DNA of 64,000 bases from Thermoclostridium stercorarium subsp. stercorarium DSM 8532 (lineage in GTDB: Bacteria; Bacillota; Clostridia; DSM-8532): assembly GCF_000331995.1 (NCBI RefSeq), contig NC_020134.1, positions 62,001-126,000 on the forward strand. The letters run 5' to 3'. Shown in pieces: positions 9,283 through 17,933 of this stretch. The notes under the pieces are model-generated. The model ran no database searches and was not told where the DNA came from. It saw only the letters and a program-made list of their open reading frames with translations. The stretch's first letter is position 1. Every line of letters starts with the position of its first letter. Both the position numbers and the translations under genes were made by a program.

Positions 9283-10350
9283 TTATGTTGCCATGTTTAA
9301 TTTGCCATAGTCCGCTGCCGATGCGTAAACATCGGATATCCGTAATGACGAAATGACATACGACACCAGGCTTTCTGCTCCCATATTCAGGTTAACGCCC
9401 TGTTCTGTGAGCCCGTCAAAACATGCTCCGCTTTCTTTGTCAATTAGCGGAAGGCCTTTCGAGTTCACACCTTCATACCAGGCGTGGCACATTTTTGCTT
9501 TTTGCAGGTAATCCCTGTTTCCGGTTATTTCATATGCGTCAAGATAGGTTAAAGCCGTTTCACAGGCTTCGACGGTCTGCTCGTCATATTCCGCGGGCAC
9601 CCCGCCCTTTAAATACCAGCCGTTGCACCCCACAGGCTTAAAGTAGCCATACCTGAAAGTAACGCCTTCGAGAAATTCAAGACTTTCCCTTGCCACGTCA
9701 AAAAATTTTCTTTCTCCTGTAACTTTGTAGGCCAGCATCAGTGACCATGGCATAATACTGTTGCAATATGCCACAATATTCTCAAACCATTTCCATTCAC
9801 CGTCTCTGTGGGCTTCATACTGCTCACAGAGGGACCGGGCCAAACCATAGACAATGTTTTTCGCCTGTTTGTCTTCGAGACGGGCAAGGCCTATTATCGT
9901 ATATGCCTTGGAGCGTGGCGATTTAAGAGACGGTATATTTGACATTGCTTTGTTCAGAAGGTGTAAAAGGCCGTATTTTACCCCCTTTGGAGTGTGCTCG
10001 TTTGAAAGGGCGTAACAGATTGCCCAGATGCATCTTCCAAAACAGTCTTCGGAGCCTTCCTCTTCAAGCCATTTTCTTTCATAGCTCATGAAATTTCTGA
10101 ATTTGCCGTTCTCATTCTGGGCGTTCAGCAAAAAGGACGTATATTTGTAAACAAGGCCAAGATATTTCCTGCTTCTGTATTTTTCATACAACATCAATGC
10201 CATTATCAAAGCCCTGGCATTGTCATCGGTTGTATAACCGAAAGTGGGATCGGGAACTGCGAACCTTGAGTGTTGCAGCATGCCGGTATCATCGGTTAAC
10301 CGGAAGATGTGGTCATCTTTCAATACGGTATTGAAAGCAACCTTTCCCAT
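9283..10350 (-). CDS. (alpha/alpha)6-barrel glycoside-active protein linked to GT4 enzymes
   Basis: 355 aa and all-helical. It carries motifs DDTGMLQHSRFAVP and FGYTTDDNARALIMA near the N-terminus and repeated helical-hairpin segments. From memory, the same domain is found fused C-terminally to GT4 glycosyltransferases in other bacteria and is often annotated glycosidase-related. Here it is separate, and its ATG overlaps the GT4 stop as TGATG at 10350, implying translational coupling. The reaction is unknown; processing or transfer of the sugar made by the GT4 partner is an inference. Cytoplasmic: no signal peptide. Confidence 0.65.
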   Translation of the reverse strand: MGKVAFNTVLKDDHIFRLTDDTGMLQHSRFAVPDPTFGYTTDDNARALIMALMLYEKYRSRKYLGLVYKYTSFLLNAQNENGKFRNFMSYERKWLEEEGSEDCFGRCIWAICYALSNEHTPKGVKYGLLHLLNKAMSNIPSLKSPRSKAYTIIGLARLEDKQAKNIVYGLARSLCEQYEAHRDGEWKWFENIVAYCNSIMPWSLMLAYKVTGERKFFDVARESLEFLEGVTFRYGYFKPVGCNGWYLKGGVPAEYDEQTVEACETALTYLDAYEITGNRDYLQKAKMCHAWYEGVNSKGLPLIDKESGACFDGLTEQGVNLNMGAESLVSYVISSLRISDVYASAADYGKLNMAT

Positions 10351-11525
10351 CAGACCACCATACTGCTCTGGAATTTGGATTTTTCCAGAGTATCAATGAA
10401 AAGCTTTGTATACTGATTTGCAATATTCCCCCACATCATTGTCATGCCAACACTCAGGGTACGCTTTTCCATTTCTTTCTTGGCCTTAGGATTGTCCAGC
10501 ACATACATAATTTTCTCGGCAAGCGAGCCGGCGTCTCTGAATTCTGCCAACAGGCCCTTTCCGTCCGCGAGCATCTCCTTTGCGTAACTGTACGGAGTGG
10601 ATACAATCACCCTTCCGTATCCTACCGCATAGGCGAGGGTTCCGCTTACCGCCTGATCCTTGCCAAGGTACGGTGTCATGTATATGTCCGACATTTGCAG
10701 GTAAGTTATAATTTCATCCTTTGTAAGGTATTTGTCGACAAACATTACATGTTCTTTTATGCCCAGACGCTCAACCAGTTCTATTAATTTCTCTCTGTAG
10801 CTTTCGCCGTGTTCTTTTTTTACAACCGGATGAGTCTGCCCGAGGATAAGGTAAATAACATCCTTATGCTTTTCCGCCACTTTTGCAATGGCTTCAATTC
10901 CGTATTCCAGCCCCTTACCCGGGCTTATCAGCCCGAAAGTGCTTATAACCGTCCGGCCCGAAAACCCGTGTTTTTCCTTTAATTTTTCCCTCGATTCAAC
11001 GATTCTGTACGGGACACCGTGCGGTATAACTTCTATTTTTGAAGAAGGTATGTCATACACGCTTTCAAGAATGGGGACTGTATTTTTTGCCATTGTAACG
11101 ATTTTCGCGCTTTTTTTACCGATGATTTCAAGTACTTCTTTCTGTTTTTCCGAAGGGCTGGGCAACACGGTATGGAGTGTTGTGATAAACGGAATTTTCA
11201 GGCTGTTAATAAAGTCGATAATATATTCGCCTGCTTCACCGCCGAATATACCGTATTCATGCTCTATAACAAGAAGTTCTATGTCGGAATCATTAACGGC
11301 CCTGGCCGCATTTGTATAGCTTTCCCTGTCGAACTGGGATATCTCCATTATAACACGTTTGCTGTAATTATATCTGTCATTGCTTACCGCAATAACGGCA
11401 GGTTTGTTTAAAAGGCTTATTTTGTCAAGTTCTCTCACCAGATCCTGAGTGAAGGTTGCAAGCCCACATTCCCGCGGAGGATATGTACTTAAAAACGCTA
11501 TATTCCTTATTCTGTTCGAAACCAT
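10350..11525 (-). CDS. Family 4 glycosyltransferase (GT-B fold)
   Basis: 391 aa. It has an N-terminal acceptor domain with the glycine-poor STYPPRECGLATFTQDL motif, and a GT4 donor domain with FGLISPGKGLEYGIEA, the ILGQTHP strand and the EX7E-type segment around YMTPYLGKDQAVSGTLAYA. It transfers a sugar from a nucleotide-sugar in the cytoplasm. Middle gene of a minus-strand operon: the nucleotidyltransferase upstream would supply the nucleotide sugar, and the (alpha/alpha)6 protein downstream is translationally coupled. Donor and acceptor sugars cannot be read from sequence. Confidence 0.85.
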   Translation of the reverse strand: MVSNRIRNIAFLSTYPPRECGLATFTQDLVRELDKISLLNKPAVIAVSNDRYNYSKRVIMEISQFDRESYTNAARAVNDSDIELLVIEHEYGIFGGEAGEYIIDFINSLKIPFITTLHTVLPSPSEKQKEVLEIIGKKSAKIVTMAKNTVPILESVYDIPSSKIEVIPHGVPYRIVESREKLKEKHGFSGRTVISTFGLISPGKGLEYGIEAIAKVAEKHKDVIYLILGQTHPVVKKEHGESYREKLIELVERLGIKEHVMFVDKYLTKDEIITYLQMSDIYMTPYLGKDQAVSGTLAYAVGYGRVIVSTPYSYAKEMLADGKGLLAEFRDAGSLAEKIMYVLDNPKAKKEMEKRTLSVGMTMMWGNIANQYTKLFIDTLEKSKFQSSMVV

Positions 11526-11575
11526 TTTTCAACCTCCTTCTTTGTATGTAACAGGGGAATAAATCATTCCCCTTT

Positions 11576-12619
11576 TCATACCGCCATTGTATAGCTGAGA
11601 TTGTCTGCAAGAATGGAATTGTACTGGTCGCTGTTTCTGTCGACTACGCAGTTGGACATAACCACCGAATTTACAACCGAAGCTCCTCCTTCAACATGGG
11701 CGTTATCCCAGACGATGCTTTCCACAACCTTTGCGTCGGTGCCGATGGTTGAGTTGCCGAATATAACGGTATTCGGGCCTATATTTGCAAATGATGAAAT
11801 TTCCACATTGTCTCCGATATACACCGGTTCCTTTATTTTTGCAAAACGGCTTATTTTAGCAGTTTTACTTATATATTGCGCATTTTTATTAAAATCATGC
11901 TCTTTTATTTTTATTAGTCCTTTCAGTATATCTTTGTGAGCTTTAAGGTATTTTTGAGGCGTGCCCAAATCCAGCCAGTAAGAACAGCGGTCGTAAATTG
12001 CCATTTTGTAACCTTTGCTGAGCAGCAGCGGATAAGTTTCCCGTTCAATGGAAACCGCCCGCCCTGCAGGAATTTCCTTCAATAATTCCGGTTCAAAAAT
12101 ATACACTCCTGCATTTATCAGGTTAGAACTGGTTTCATCAGGTTTTGGTTTTTCCTTGAAAGCGGTAATAAAGCCATTTTCGTCATGTTCTATAACCCCG
12201 TACGCCGACGGGTTGTCAACATGGGTAACAGCAATTGTTGCCAGTGCACCTTTCTGTTTATGGAAGCTAATCATGTCGGATATGTCAAAATCGCTTAAAA
12301 TGTCGGCATTGAATACCAGAAATGTATCATCGAAAAATTTCTCTGCGTTTTTAATTGCACCGGCGGTACCTAAAGGTTCATCCTCGCATATATAGCTTAT
12401 TTTAACGCCAAACCGGCTTCCGTCACCAAAATATTTTTTTATTTTGTTTGGTTTATAGCATGTGCTCAATACTATTTCACTGATACCGAATTTTTTTAAG
12501 TTTTCAATATTTCTTTCAAGCAGAGGCTTGCCCATAATCGGCACCATTGGTTTTGGCAGGTCGTTGGTTATAGGTCTCAGTCTCGTACCAAATCCGCCTG
12601 CTAAAAACAATGCCTTCAT
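11576..12619 (-). CDS. Sugar-phosphate nucleotidyltransferase (mannose-1-P guanylyltransferase-like)
   Basis: 347 aa. The N-terminal nucleotidyltransferase fold has the signature GGFGTRLRPITNDLPKP, Asp-containing FNADILSD and ITAFKEKP. The C-terminus is a left-handed beta-helix of hexapeptide repeats (about 245-340; PVYIGDNVEISSFANIGPN). This architecture is shared by GDP-mannose and glucose-1-phosphate pyrophosphorylases, so the exact sugar is uncertain. First gene of the minus-strand glycan operon. Its promoter contains a perfect CIRCE element, implying heat-shock induction through HrcA. Confidence 0.85.
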   Translation of the reverse strand: MKALFLAGGFGTRLRPITNDLPKPMVPIMGKPLLERNIENLKKFGISEIVLSTCYKPNKIKKYFGDGSRFGVKISYICEDEPLGTAGAIKNAEKFFDDTFLVFNADILSDFDISDMISFHKQKGALATIAVTHVDNPSAYGVIEHDENGFITAFKEKPKPDETSSNLINAGVYIFEPELLKEIPAGRAVSIERETYPLLLSKGYKMAIYDRCSYWLDLGTPQKYLKAHKDILKGLIKIKEHDFNKNAQYISKTAKISRFAKIKEPVYIGDNVEISSFANIGPNTVIFGNSTIGTDAKVVESIVWDNAHVEGGASVVNSVVMSNCVVDRNSDQYNSILADNLSYTMAV

Positions 12620-12730
12620 ATGTAAAACTCCTTTCTTTATGATTTAATTTTTCTTTTCTATGGTCACCCTTCCTTTCTGTGTGTTTTTTATATTATATAT
12701 ATTTCCCAAAAAAAGTAACAATATTCTTTA

Positions 12731-12757
12731 TTAGCACTCATCATTAATGAGTGCTAA
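12731..12757. promoter_or_regulatory. CIRCE operator (HrcA binding site)
   Basis: A perfect 9-9-9 inverted repeat: TTAGCACTC (12731-12739), nine-base spacer, GAGTGCTAA (12749-12757), identical to the CIRCE consensus. It starts 6 bp beyond the minus-strand -10 box and covers the expected transcription start, the classical position for HrcA repression of groESL and dnaK. Here the downstream gene is a sugar nucleotidyltransferase, not a chaperone. Confidence 0.95.
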
Positions 12758-12763
12758 TAATAT

Positions 12764-12792
12764 ATAATACATAATTTCCCCCCTGTTGTCAA
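12764..12792 (-). promoter_or_regulatory. SigA-type promoter of the CIRCE-controlled glycan operon
   Basis: On the minus strand a perfect TTGACA (12787-12792) is followed by a 17-base spacer and TATTAT (12764-12769). Transcription would start at about 12757, inside CIRCE, leaving a leader of about 140 nt before the ATG at 12619. Confidence 0.85.
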
Positions 12793-12942
12793 GCCGCATG
12801 GTAAAAAATGTATTAGTTACATTATAAACCGTTGAAGCATTCCTCCAGTCTGTGGCATCGGCCACCGCAGTAGACACGTAATTCCCAATTTATAAAGCCA
12901 GGTACCCAAAAAGCCTTGATTTACAGTAAATAAATATTACTA

Positions 12943-12971
12943 TTGACGCAATATGTTGTATATGTTATTAT
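12943..12971 (+). promoter_or_regulatory. Promoter of the nrdDG transcript
   Basis: TTGACG (12943-12948), a 17-base spacer, then TATTAT (12966-12971). The predicted start near 12978 is just upstream of the riboswitch P1 helix. Confidence 0.75.
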
Positions 12972-12992
12972 TTAAAATAACTACATATTGTT

Positions 12993-13150
12993 ATTACAGG
13001 TACTGCCTTGCGGCAGTTTAAAAGGGAAGCAGGTGAAAATCCTGCACGGTCCCGCCGCTGTGATGGGGAGGCATCCCATAACGTGCCACTGGGGAATCCC
13101 GGGAAGGAATGGGGTGTTGATGAACCAGAGTCAGAAGACCTGCCTGTAAT
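12993..13150 (+). promoter_or_regulatory. Cobalamin (B12) riboswitch aptamer
   Basis: Characteristic cobalamin-riboswitch blocks appear in order: GGGAA, GGTGAAAATCC, CCCGCCGCTGT, the B12-box-type GCCACTG (13085-13091), CGGGAAGG, and AGTCAGAAGACCTGCC. An 8-bp P1 closes it (12993-13000 with 13143-13150). It senses adenosylcobalamin or a related cobalamin and controls the downstream anaerobic ribonucleotide reductase genes. Confidence 0.95.
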
Positions 13151-13176
13151 GCCGCACCGTATACTCTACGAGCGAT

Positions 13177-13270
13177 AGAGGGGTGTCGGGTGTTTAAAAG
13201 TACTCGGGTGAGTGCGCGTGTGAGTATTCTCCGATTACCTCTTGACGCGTTTGTCGAGAGGTTTTATTTA
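13177..13270 (+). terminator. Riboswitch expression platform: antiterminator and terminator
   Basis: Terminator: 13237-13246 pairs with 13253-13262 (10 bp with one G-U) and is followed by GTTTTATTTA. A competing helix can form between AGAGG-GGTG-TCGG (13177-13189) and CCGA-TTA-CCTCT (13231-13242), which would consume the terminator's 5' arm. This is the layout of a transcription-attenuating OFF switch: cobalamin bound gives termination before nrdD. The antiterminator is inferred by eye. Confidence 0.75.
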
Positions 13271-13336
13271 TCACAAAATTCGCAGTCATTTTCTTCAATA
13301 TTTGAAAAAAACAGGCATGGAAGAGGTGGAAAACAA

Positions 13337-15661
13337 ATGATTACGAAAATCAGGAAAAGGGACGGAAGAGAAGTACCTTTCAACATTGAAAAAATAATAA
13401 ATGCGATATACAAAGCAACCCGGGCCGCAGGAGAGGAAAACTATGAAAAGGCTGTGGAGCTGGCAGAAAAGGTGACCGAACGGCTCAATAAAGATCCTGA
13501 CAAAAAGATTCCCGGTGTGGAAGAAATCCAGGACGTTGTTGAAAGGGTTCTTATTGAAGATGGACTTGCGAAAACCGCCAAGGAGTACATATTATACCGC
13601 GCAGAACGTACACGTGTCAGAGAAATGAATACAAGACTGATGAAAATATACGAAGAGTTAACTTTTAAAGAATCAAAGGACAATGACCTGAAGAGGGAAA
13701 ATGCGAACATCGACGGTGACACGGCGATGGGAACCATGCTGAAGTACGGTTCCGAAGGCGCGAAACAGTTCTGCGAAATGTTCATATTAAAACCCGAGCA
13801 TGCAAAGGCCCATAAGGAAGGCGACATTCACATACACGATCTGGATTTTCTTACGCTTACAACAACCTGCTGCCAGATTGATATTATCAAGCTTTTCAAA
13901 AACGGATTCAGCACAGGGCACGGGCATCTCAGAGAACCAAACGACATTCACAGCTATTCGGCCCTCGCGTGCATAGCCATTCAGTCAAACCAGAATGACC
14001 AGCATGGAGGGCAGAGCATACCCAACTTTGATTACGGTATGGCTCCGGGGGTTGCCAAAACATACGCAAGGCTGTACAGACAGAACCTGGCTAAAGCCCT
14101 GGAACTGCTGGCAGGAGTTGATGATGCTGCGACACTTGTAAGCGAAATTTCAGGGAAAATTGAAAAGGAATACAATTTACGCCCTAAGTTAAACGCGGAT
14201 GAAGAATATTTAACGCTTGAAAAGGAACATCTGGCGGGATATATAAAGGACTTAGGTATAATCACAAAGGCGCAGGAATTTGCGAACCAAAAAGCATATG
14301 CCGAAACCGACAGGAGTACATACCAGGCAATGGAGGCCTTTATTCACAACCTGAATACAATGCACAGCCGTGCGGGAGCGCAGGTACCGTTCAGTTCGAT
14401 AAATTACGGCACCGATATTTCACCTGAGGGAAGGATGGTCATCAGAAATCTTCTTCTTGCCACCGAAGCGGGGCTCGGCAACGGAGAAACGCCCATTTTC
14501 CCGGTGCAGATTTTCAAGGTTAAGGAAGGCGTAAACTATAACCCCGGCGATCCGAACTATGACATGTTCAAGCTTGCCTGCAGGGTAAGTGCGAAAAGGC
14601 TGTTCCCGAATTTTTCGTTCATCGACGCGCCGTTTAATCTGAAATATTACAAGCCCGGCCATCCTGAAACCGAGATAGCGTACATGGGCTGCAGGACAAG
14701 GGTGATAGGAAATGTGTATGATCCTTCCAGGGAAATAGTTTACGGAAGAGGGAATTTGAGCTTTACAACAATAAACCTGCCGAGAATAGCATTAAAAAGC
14801 AATAAGGACATTGAGCTGTTTTTCAGCGAACTGGATAGCAAAATAGACCTGGTAATAGACCAGCTTCTGGAAAGATTTGAAATACAGGCGCGTAAGAAGG
14901 TTAAAAATTTCCCGTTTCTGATGGGCCAGGGTGTATGGATTGATTCTGAAAAGCTTGGCTGGGAGGATGAAATAAGGGAGGTTCTGAAACATGGAACCCT
15001 TACGACAGGTTTTATAGGCCTGGCGGAATGCCTGAAAGCCTTAACGGGCAAACATCACGGCGAATCCGACGAAGCCCAGCGGCTTGGCCTGAAAATCGTG
15101 GGGCATATGCGGAAACGAATGGACGAGGCGAGCAAAAAATACAATATGAATTTTACTCTTATTGCAACTCCGGCAGAGGGTCTGGCGGGAAGGTTTGTAA
15201 AACTGGACAGGCAGATTTTCGGCGTAATAGAAGGTGTAACCGACAGGGAATATTATACAAACAGCTTTCATGTTCCGGTGTATTATGAAATAAACGCCTT
15301 TGATAAAATACGGATTGAAGCGCCTTATCACGAGCTTACCAATGCCGGGCATATCACGTACGTGGAGGTTGACGGCGATCCCACGCAGAACCTTGAGGCC
15401 TTTGAGAAAATCATCAGGGCAATGAAGGAAGCAGGAATAGGCTACGGCTCGATAAATCATCCGGTGGACAGGGATCCTGTGTGCGGATATACCGGAATTA
15501 TCGGGAATACATGCCCCAACTGCGGAAGGGAAGAAAGAGACATTAAGTTTGAAAGGATTCGCCGAATTACAGGTTACCTTGTAGGTACCCTGGACAGGTT
15601 TAACGACGCGAAAAGGGCAGAGGAACGGGACAGGGTAAAACATATGTCCTTCAAAGTCTGA
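13337..15661 (+). CDS. nrdD: Anaerobic (class III) ribonucleoside-triphosphate reductase
   Basis: 774 aa from ATG 13337, placed 7 nt after AGGTGGA; the open frame upstream is only riboswitch leader. An N-terminal ATP-cone (KIRKRDGREVPFNIEKI) gives allosteric control. The glycyl-radical barrel follows, and the C-terminus holds a Cys-x-x-Cys zinc site (first Cys at residue 716; CGYTGIIGNTCPNCG) and the radical glycine at residue 746 in RRITGYL. It reduces ribonucleotides to deoxyribonucleotides without oxygen in the cytoplasm and needs the activase encoded next. Transcription is controlled by the cobalamin riboswitch just upstream. Confidence 0.97.
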   Translation: MITKIRKRDGREVPFNIEKIINAIYKATRAAGEENYEKAVELAEKVTERLNKDPDKKIPGVEEIQDVVERVLIEDGLAKTAKEYILYRAERTRVREMNTRLMKIYEELTFKESKDNDLKRENANIDGDTAMGTMLKYGSEGAKQFCEMFILKPEHAKAHKEGDIHIHDLDFLTLTTTCCQIDIIKLFKNGFSTGHGHLREPNDIHSYSALACIAIQSNQNDQHGGQSIPNFDYGMAPGVAKTYARLYRQNLAKALELLAGVDDAATLVSEISGKIEKEYNLRPKLNADEEYLTLEKEHLAGYIKDLGIITKAQEFANQKAYAETDRSTYQAMEAFIHNLNTMHSRAGAQVPFSSINYGTDISPEGRMVIRNLLLATEAGLGNGETPIFPVQIFKVKEGVNYNPGDPNYDMFKLACRVSAKRLFPNFSFIDAPFNLKYYKPGHPETEIAYMGCRTRVIGNVYDPSREIVYGRGNLSFTTINLPRIALKSNKDIELFFSELDSKIDLVIDQLLERFEIQARKKVKNFPFLMGQGVWIDSEKLGWEDEIREVLKHGTLTTGFIGLAECLKALTGKHHGESDEAQRLGLKIVGHMRKRMDEASKKYNMNFTLIATPAEGLAGRFVKLDRQIFGVIEGVTDREYYTNSFHVPVYYEINAFDKIRIEAPYHELTNAGHITYVEVDGDPTQNLEAFEKIIRAMKEAGIGYGSINHPVDRDPVCGYTGIIGNTCPNCGREERDIKFERIRRITGYLVGTLDRFNDAKRAEERDRVKHMSFKV

Positions 15662-15675
15662 GTCAGGTGGTTCAG

Positions 15676-16185
15676 ATGAATACATGTCTGAGAATTGCAG
15701 GAATTATAAGGGAGTCAATAGTTGACGGGCCGGGAATACGGATGGTGGTGTTTGCCCAAGGGTGTAAACATAAATGCCCCGGCTGTCATAACCCCGAAAC
15801 CCACTCTTTTGACGGTGGTACGTTGGTAACCATTAATTCGGTGATAGAACTTGCGAAAAAAAATCCTCTGCTGGACGGGATTACGTTCAGCGGAGGAGAG
15901 CCCTTTGAACAGGCTGAAGCGTTTGCCGCCCTTGCCCGGGAGGCCAAAAAGCTTAACCTTAATATAATGACCTATACGGGTTACACCTACGAGTATATTC
16001 TTGCGAATGCATCCCGGTACAGGGGATGGGGTGAATTGCTCGATGAAACCGATATACTTGTGGACGGAAGATTTGAACTGGAAAAAAGAAATTTGCTTTT
16101 AAATTTTCGCGGTTCGGAAAATCAGAGAATAATCGACGTAAAAAGGTCAAAAGCCGAAAACGCCGTTGTTGTTATTGATTTATAA
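15676..16185 (+). CDS. nrdG: Anaerobic ribonucleotide reductase activating protein
   Basis: 169 aa from ATG 15676, preferred over GTG 15667 because AGGTGG lies at 15665-15670. The radical-SAM cluster motif CKHKCPGC gives Cys30, Cys34 and Cys37, which bind [4Fe-4S]; the SAM-binding FSGGEPFEQ follows. It cleaves S-adenosylmethionine and abstracts hydrogen from Gly746 of NrdD. Fourteen bases separate it from nrdD, so the two form one operon under the cobalamin riboswitch. Confidence 0.95.
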   Translation: MNTCLRIAGIIRESIVDGPGIRMVVFAQGCKHKCPGCHNPETHSFDGGTLVTINSVIELAKKNPLLDGITFSGGEPFEQAEAFAALAREAKKLNLNIMTYTGYTYEYILANASRYRGWGELLDETDILVDGRFELEKRNLLLNFRGSENQRIIDVKRSKAENAVVVIDL

Positions 16186-16238
16186 TATATTCAGAAAGAT
16201 AAGGGATAAATTAAAAACGGCTTTTTAAGAAAATGGGC

Positions 16239-16490
16239 TATAATTTAACCAGGATAATTGCAAGGTTTTTGCATACCCACTATAATTGTTAAAAAATACT
16301 TTTCGAAGAGAGGTAATCCAATGCCAGCCAATTCTTAGGTTTACGCGATGTTTCAGGCAGCAACACCGCAATGAGTGCCATATATACGGAGAACCTCTCC
16401 AGAACATATAAAGTCATGAAAAGCAGGAAGGCCTGAAAAACGCGATAAAAGGTACTGCGGCTTTTTATGCCGGATTTTTAAGGTAAAAAT
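16239..16490 (+). ncRNA. Candidate structured RNA of unknown class
   Basis: The 415-base gap between nrdG and dcd holds no credible gene but an exact TATAAT (16239-16244), then a stretch with nested complementarity: CTTTTC/GAAAAG, GAGAGGT/ACCTCTC with inner TCC/GGA, and an apical GGCA/TGCC. A weak CGGC/GCCG hairpin followed by ATTTTTA near 16457-16480 could end it. No -35 box is convincing. The long imperfect hairpin recalls 6S-like RNAs but I cannot assign a family. Confidence 0.3.
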
Positions 16491-16600
16491 TTCAGTCTTA
16501 AAGATCTGGCTAAGATATCTGTAATATAGTAATATATTATATATTTATTTTGCACGCAAATGTTCAGTTTACGCATTTGCCGTTATTTGGAGGGGTTTTG

Positions 16601-17125
16601 TTGATACTTTCGGGCCTTGAAATTAAAAAACACTTAGGTAAGGAAATTATAATAGATCCTTTTGATGAAAAATGTTTAAATCCCAACAGTTATAACCTCA
16701 GGCTGCACAACGAGCTTCTTGTTTATGAAGAAGAAATACTTGACATGAAAAAGCCGAATAGAACCAGAAAAATCATTATCCCTGAAGATGGACTTGTACT
16801 GGAACCCGGAAGGCTTTATTTGGGAAGGACACTGGAATACACGAAAACTGAAGGATATGTTCCGATGCTTGAAGGACGTTCCTCGATAGGCAGACTCGGG
16901 CTTTTCATTCATGTAACGGCAGGGTTCGGCGATGTTGGTTTCAGCGGCTACTGGACTCTTGAAATACACTGTGTCCAGCCAATAAGAATTTATCCCGGAG
17001 TGGAAATATGCCAGATATATTACCACTCCATTGAGGGAGATTATGTAAAGTATTACAACGGGAAATATCAGAACAACAAAGGCATACAGCCAAGTTTGCT
17101 TTACCTGGATTTTGAAAAGAAATAA
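16601..17125 (+). CDS. dcd: dCTP deaminase (dUTPase-fold family)
   Basis: 174 aa from TTG 16601, behind GGAGGGG with a 5-nt gap; the protein then begins MILSGLEIKKHL as in homologues, and the longer open frame upstream is spurious. Family motifs are LEGRSSIGRLGLFIHVTAGFG and the active-site region FSGYWTLEI. It deaminates dCTP to dUTP (some members also hydrolyse dUTP to dUMP) for thymidylate synthesis. Its position just downstream of nrdDG places it with deoxynucleotide metabolism, though a separate promoter is likely given the 415-base gap. Confidence 0.9.
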   Translation: MILSGLEIKKHLGKEIIIDPFDEKCLNPNSYNLRLHNELLVYEEEILDMKKPNRTRKIIIPEDGLVLEPGRLYLGRTLEYTKTEGYVPMLEGRSSIGRLGLFIHVTAGFGDVGFSGYWTLEIHCVQPIRIYPGVEICQIYYHSIEGDYVKYYNGKYQNNKGIQPSLLYLDFEKK

Positions 17126-17139
17126 GTGGAGTGGTGACG

Positions 17140-17577
17140 GTGCAAATTCGGGAAGCGAGGAAAGGCGATCTTGACGGGTTGCAGGAGCTCTACCTGCATC
17201 TGCACGAAACCGGAAAACTGCCTGAAACGCCGGAGCTTATTTCGCTATGGAATGAAATTCTTGCCGATGAAAACTATCATATTTTGGTCGCCGAGGTTGA
17301 AGGCAGAATTGTATCCAGTGTAACGCTGGTGGTTATAAAAAACCTTACACGGGGTATGAGACCTTATGCGCTGATTGAAAACGTAGTAACGCATAAGGAT
17401 TACAGGCGAAGAGGATATGCGACGGCTTTAATGGATAAAGCAGTGGATATCGCCAGAGACAGCGGCTGTTATAAAGTCATGTTACTAACAGGGGCCAAAG
17501 ATGAAAATACGTTGAGGTTTTATGAAAAATGCGGGTTTAACAGCAAAGACAAAACAGCGTTTATAAAATGGATTTGA
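17140..17577 (+). CDS. GNAT-family N-acetyltransferase
   Basis: 145 aa. GNAT fold: N-terminal IREARKGDLDGLQELY, the core VVTHKDYRRRGYATALMDKAV with the R/Q-x-x-G-x-G/A acetyl-CoA pyrophosphate loop (RRRGYA), and C-terminal RFYEKCGFN. GTG starts are possible at 17131, 17134 and 17140; 17140 gives the best spacing from GGAG (17128-17131). It starts 14 bases after dcd and is probably co-transcribed, ending at a terminator. The acceptor substrate is unknown. Confidence 0.85.
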   Translation: MQIREARKGDLDGLQELYLHLHETGKLPETPELISLWNEILADENYHILVAEVEGRIVSSVTLVVIKNLTRGMRPYALIENVVTHKDYRRRGYATALMDKAVDIARDSGCYKVMLLTGAKDENTLRFYEKCGFNSKDKTAFIKWI

Positions 17578-17622
17578 TGGCATTATAAGATTTTAAACAG
17601 ATTGCGGTATGGTTATCATTGG

Positions 17623-17667
17623 CCGCTCCGACGGAAGAGAGAAATTCTGTCGGAGCGGTTTGTTTTT
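17623..17667 (+). terminator. Terminator after dcd-GNAT
   Basis: A 10-bp perfect stem CCGCTCCGAC (17623-17632) with GTCGGAGCGG (17649-17658), then TTTGTTTTT. The rest of the 356-base gap to 17934 is AT-rich with nothing else recognised. Confidence 0.88.
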
Positions 17668-17933
17668 AAGGAAATGTGTTTCCCTGCGCGGATACGGACA
17701 GGATGAAGATCAATCTTATGGAAATAAAGCAGGTGATAATAATAAAATTTATAGATATAATTAAATAAACAAAACTATATATAGGGAAATTTGTTATGTG
17801 CTGAATACGTAAAAGAAAAATACTCAGTTTTGAACAGTGGAATTTTTATTGAAATAAGGACGGGCTTACTGAATGCAATTGGCGTCTGTTCATTTGAAAA
17901 AATTTTCAGAAAGTATGATTTGGGAGAATCAAT

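Noticed and set aside
11540-11575. Terminator between nucleotidyltransferase and GT4 genes
   Set aside because: The GGGGAAT/ATTCCCC hairpin has no T-run in the direction of transcription; the three genes are treated as one operon.
13190-13336. Open frame continuing nrdD upstream to 13190
   Set aside because: It lies inside the riboswitch expression platform and terminator; ATG 13337 has the proper ribosome site and gives the standard NrdD N-terminus.
15041-15685. 214-codon minus-strand open frame inside nrdD
   Set aside because: Antisense shadow of the conserved NrdD C-terminus including zinc and glycyl-radical motifs.
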